Shown here piece by piece: positions 5,115-6,768 of a DNA stretch of 6,768 bases. The notes below the pieces were generated by a model. The model had not been told where the DNA came from and made no database searches. It worked only from the letters and a program-made list of their open reading frames with translations. Source of the DNA: Planctomycetales bacterium (lineage in GTDB: Bacteria; Planctomycetota; Planctomycetia; Planctomycetales; Planctomycetaceae); assembly GCA_020050375.1 (NCBI GenBank), contig JAGVKR010000629.1:1-6768 (forward strand), in the 5' to 3' direction. How positions within the stretch are numbered: position 1 is the first letter of the stretch; each line of letters opens with the position of its first letter. The position numbers were made by a program, and so were the translations under genes.

Positions 5115-6500
5115 ATGTTTGAAGAGTTCCTGCACAATTTCACTCACAACCTCTTCAAGCCGCTGCTGTTGTTCTTCTACGCGGGCTTTCTGATTCCGGT
5201 CTTCAAAGTCAAGTTCGAGTTCCCCAAGGTCATTTATCAGGGACTGACGATTTACCTGCTGCTGGCGATCGGCTGGCACGGGGGGGAAGAGCTCGCCACT
5301 CTCGGAGCGGCCGAACTACGTCAAGCACTCGGATTCATGCTCATCGGATTTGTGGCGAACACGCTGATCGGCATTCTTGCGTTCGCCTTGCTGAGGAACT
5401 TCACGCGGCTGCGCGCCATCGACGCCGCGACGGTTGCCGGCTACTACGGCTCCGATTCGGCCGGTACGTTTCTCACGGCGGTCGGGGTGCTGGCGGCCAC
5501 GCAGATCGCCTATGCGGCGTACATGCCAGTCATGCTGGCGGTTATGGAAATCCCGGGGTGCCTGGTCGCGTTGTATTTGATTTCGCGGATGCGGCAGTCT
5601 GGAATGGATCCCCTGGGCAATATGCCCGGTGAAGCGAACTATTCGCTCCTGCATCAACGCCCGCCCCGGATCGTGTCGGAAGGACACGGCGCGCATGAAG
5701 TAATGCAAGCGACAACGGTTTCGGTCCGTGAAGAGGAGCTCGTCGGCGCCGCCGCGGGCAACGGGAGCGCGCGAATCGTCCGACGGGCGACAATGGCCCA
5801 CTACGCCTCTCAAGGACATGCCTCGAACGGCGGAAACGGCGACGACCAACACCATCGACGTTACATCTCGAAGGAAGAACAGCAGGAAGCGGACTTGGCC
5901 CTGGAGACGATCGCCGACGATGAGCCGACCCCCGCTCCCCGCAGGCAGAAATCGGCGTTCAGCAAAGAAATGCTGCACGAGGTCTTCTTCAATCCCGGGA
6001 TTTACCTGCTGTTCGCCGGGATCGCGATCGGCTTCGTCAGCCGATTGCAGGGCACTTCCGTGACCAATGCCGACGACGAATTGTTCGTGAAGCTCTTCCA
6101 GGGAATGCTCTGCCTGTTCCTGCTGGAAATGGGGATGACCGCGTCGCAAAAGCTCAAGGACCTGAAGGCCGGCGGCTGGCAGTTCATCGCCTTTGGCCTG
6201 CTTGCTCCCAATGTCTTTGCAACGACCGGGATTCTTTTGGCGCACGGTTACAGCTTGTTTCTCGGAGAGCCGTTTGAAATCGGCACTTACGTCCTGTTTG
6301 CGGTGCTGTGTGGTGCGGCATCGTACATCGCAGTTCCGGCGGTGCAGCGCATGGCAATTCCCGAGGCCAGCCCGACGTTGCCCCTGGCCGCCTCATTGGG
6401 TTTGACGTTTTCGTACAACGTCACGATCGGGATTCCCGTCTATATCCTGATCGCCAAACTGGTCACGACCTTCGCTCCGATCGCAACTTCGACCACGTAA
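5115..6500 (+). CDS. SbtA-like sodium-dependent bicarbonate transporter (Sbt_1/DUF897 family)
   Basis: This 461-residue inner-membrane permease probably imports bicarbonate with Na+. It has the family's two halves of about five membrane segments each (roughly 14-156 and 291-450), in the inverted-repeat style of SbtA. Recognisable family stretches are FPKVIYQGLTIYLLLAIGWHGG (35-56), the helix-break region IDAATVAGYYGSDSAGTFL (102-120), MEIPGCLVALYL (144-155) and, in the second half, CGAASYIAVPAVQRMAIPEASPTL (399-422) followed by GLTFSYNVTIGIPVY. The halves are joined by a long hydrophilic loop (about 161-285, seven His, Glu/Asp-rich end). That loop looks clearly longer than in the cyanobacterial protein of about 370 residues, where it is a site of control by the PII-like SbtB. 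No sbtB-like gene is visible next to it, though the window ends soon after. Bicarbonate specificity is inferred from the family; other members of this family may carry other anions. It is divergent from the two-component operon. Confidence 0.85.
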   Translation: MFEEFLHNFTHNLFKPLLLFFYAGFLIPVFKVKFEFPKVIYQGLTIYLLLAIGWHGGEELATLGAAELRQALGFMLIGFVANTLIGILAFALLRNFTRLRAIDAATVAGYYGSDSAGTFLTAVGVLAATQIAYAAYMPVMLAVMEIPGCLVALYLISRMRQSGMDPLGNMPGEANYSLLHQRPPRIVSEGHGAHEVMQATTVSVREEELVGAAAGNGSARIVRRATMAHYASQGHASNGGNGDDQHHRRYISKEEQQEADLALETIADDEPTPAPRRQKSAFSKEMLHEVFFNPGIYLLFAGIAIGFVSRLQGTSVTNADDELFVKLFQGMLCLFLLEMGMTASQKLKDLKAGGWQFIAFGLLAPNVFATTGILLAHGYSLFLGEPFEIGTYVLFAVLCGAASYIAVPAVQRMAIPEASPTLPLAASLGLTFSYNVTIGIPVYILIAKLVTTFAPIATSTT

Positions 6501-6626
6501 ACGTCTCCCTGTCACACGATCTTTTACTTCACAAGCGAACGCGCGAAGCGCAGCGGTTGAAACAGCCGCGGCCCTCCTCGCAGCCGCCCTCGGTCCGCGC
6601 AGCCGAACAGAATCAGGAGTTCTTGA
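6501..6626. other. Intergenic region downstream of the permease with a 7-bp hairpin
   Basis: This 126-bp gap holds an imperfect hairpin at 6553-6569 (GCGGTTG-AAA-CAGCCGC, one G-T pair). It lacks a following T-run, so it is not a typical intrinsic terminator. The next gene may be read through from the permease or may have its own promoter; no clear -35/-10 pair was found. Confidence 0.4.
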
Positions 6627-6768
6627 ATGTTCCGCAGAACGCAGCCTCATCCGCCGTCGGCTCGCCGGATCAGCCATGCGGCGATCGTCTGCTTCACGGT
6701 TTCCGCAATCGCGTTCATCGCTTGTGGAATGGGATTGTTCGTCAATCACATGCTGACTGGATCGCTTG
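6627..6768 (+). CDS. Unknown membrane-anchored protein, N-terminal part (runs off right edge)
   Basis: The 47 visible codons begin MFRRTQPHPPSARRISHA and continue with a hydrophobic segment of about 20-25 residues (from AIVCFTVSAIAFIACGMGLF), then NHMLTGSL. The basic N-terminus followed by one membrane span suggests an anchored protein with its bulk outside the cytoplasm. Its start is well supported by AGGAG (6615-6619) seven bases upstream. It lies 126 bp after the permease on the same strand, so it may belong to the same transcription unit. No family can be named from this fragment. Confidence 0.6.
   Translation, partial: MFRRTQPHPPSARRISHAAIVCFTVSAIAFIACGMGLFVNHMLTGSL

Noticed and set aside
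5316..6245. 309-codon minus-strand open frame antisense to the permease
   Set aside because: It is Arg/Gln/His-rich shadow sequence opposite a clear multi-pass membrane protein.
6553..6569. Intrinsic terminator after the permease
   Set aside because: The stem is present but no T-run follows, so it cannot be called a standard terminator.

Overview
The window looks like chromosomal DNA of a GC-rich (roughly 60% by eye) Gram-negative bacterium, most likely a planctomycete. This is an inference from family style: a short J-domain/leucine-rich-repeat protein with planctomycete-type repeats ('LTRLDLSGSDVTDAGL'), a glycosyltransferase 4 N-terminus with a Cys-x-x-Cys loop, and several genes without clear Shine-Dalgarno sites. 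No rRNA, tRNA, CRISPR array, insertion sequence or prophage was seen.

Layout. Positions 1-842 (minus strand) hold a thioesterase of the 4-hydroxybenzoyl-CoA (hot-dog) class followed, three bases after its stop, by the N-terminal 111 codons of a glycosyltransferase that runs off the left edge. A 156-bp divergent gap (843-998) separates them from a plus-strand gene (999-1751) encoding a 250-residue J-domain/LRR fusion. That gene converges, with an 11-bp gap, on a minus-strand two-component pair: a membrane histidine kinase (3221-4732), then an NtrC-type sigma-54 activator (1763-3193). A 382-bp divergent control region (4733-5114) follows, and then a plus-strand Na+/bicarbonate symporter-like permease of the SbtA family (5115-6500). 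The window ends inside a small-headed membrane protein with an excellent ribosome binding site (6627 onward).

How the genes may work together. The kinase and the NtrC-type regulator are almost certainly cognate partners. They are transcribed divergently from the SbtA-like permease, and the shared intergenic region holds a sigma-54-like -24/-12 element pointing toward the permease. It also holds an extended -10 pointing toward the kinase, bracketed by repeats, and a helically phased GGCC array in the kinase leader. The working hypothesis is that this two-component system controls inorganic carbon uptake through sigma-54. That link is inference from position and weak motifs, not shown by the sequence.

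The most noteworthy items are the divergent sensor/permease arrangement with its repeat-rich control region, the permease's enlarged His-containing cytoplasmic loop, the J-domain/LRR fusion, and a CxxCxC cluster in the regulator's linker.
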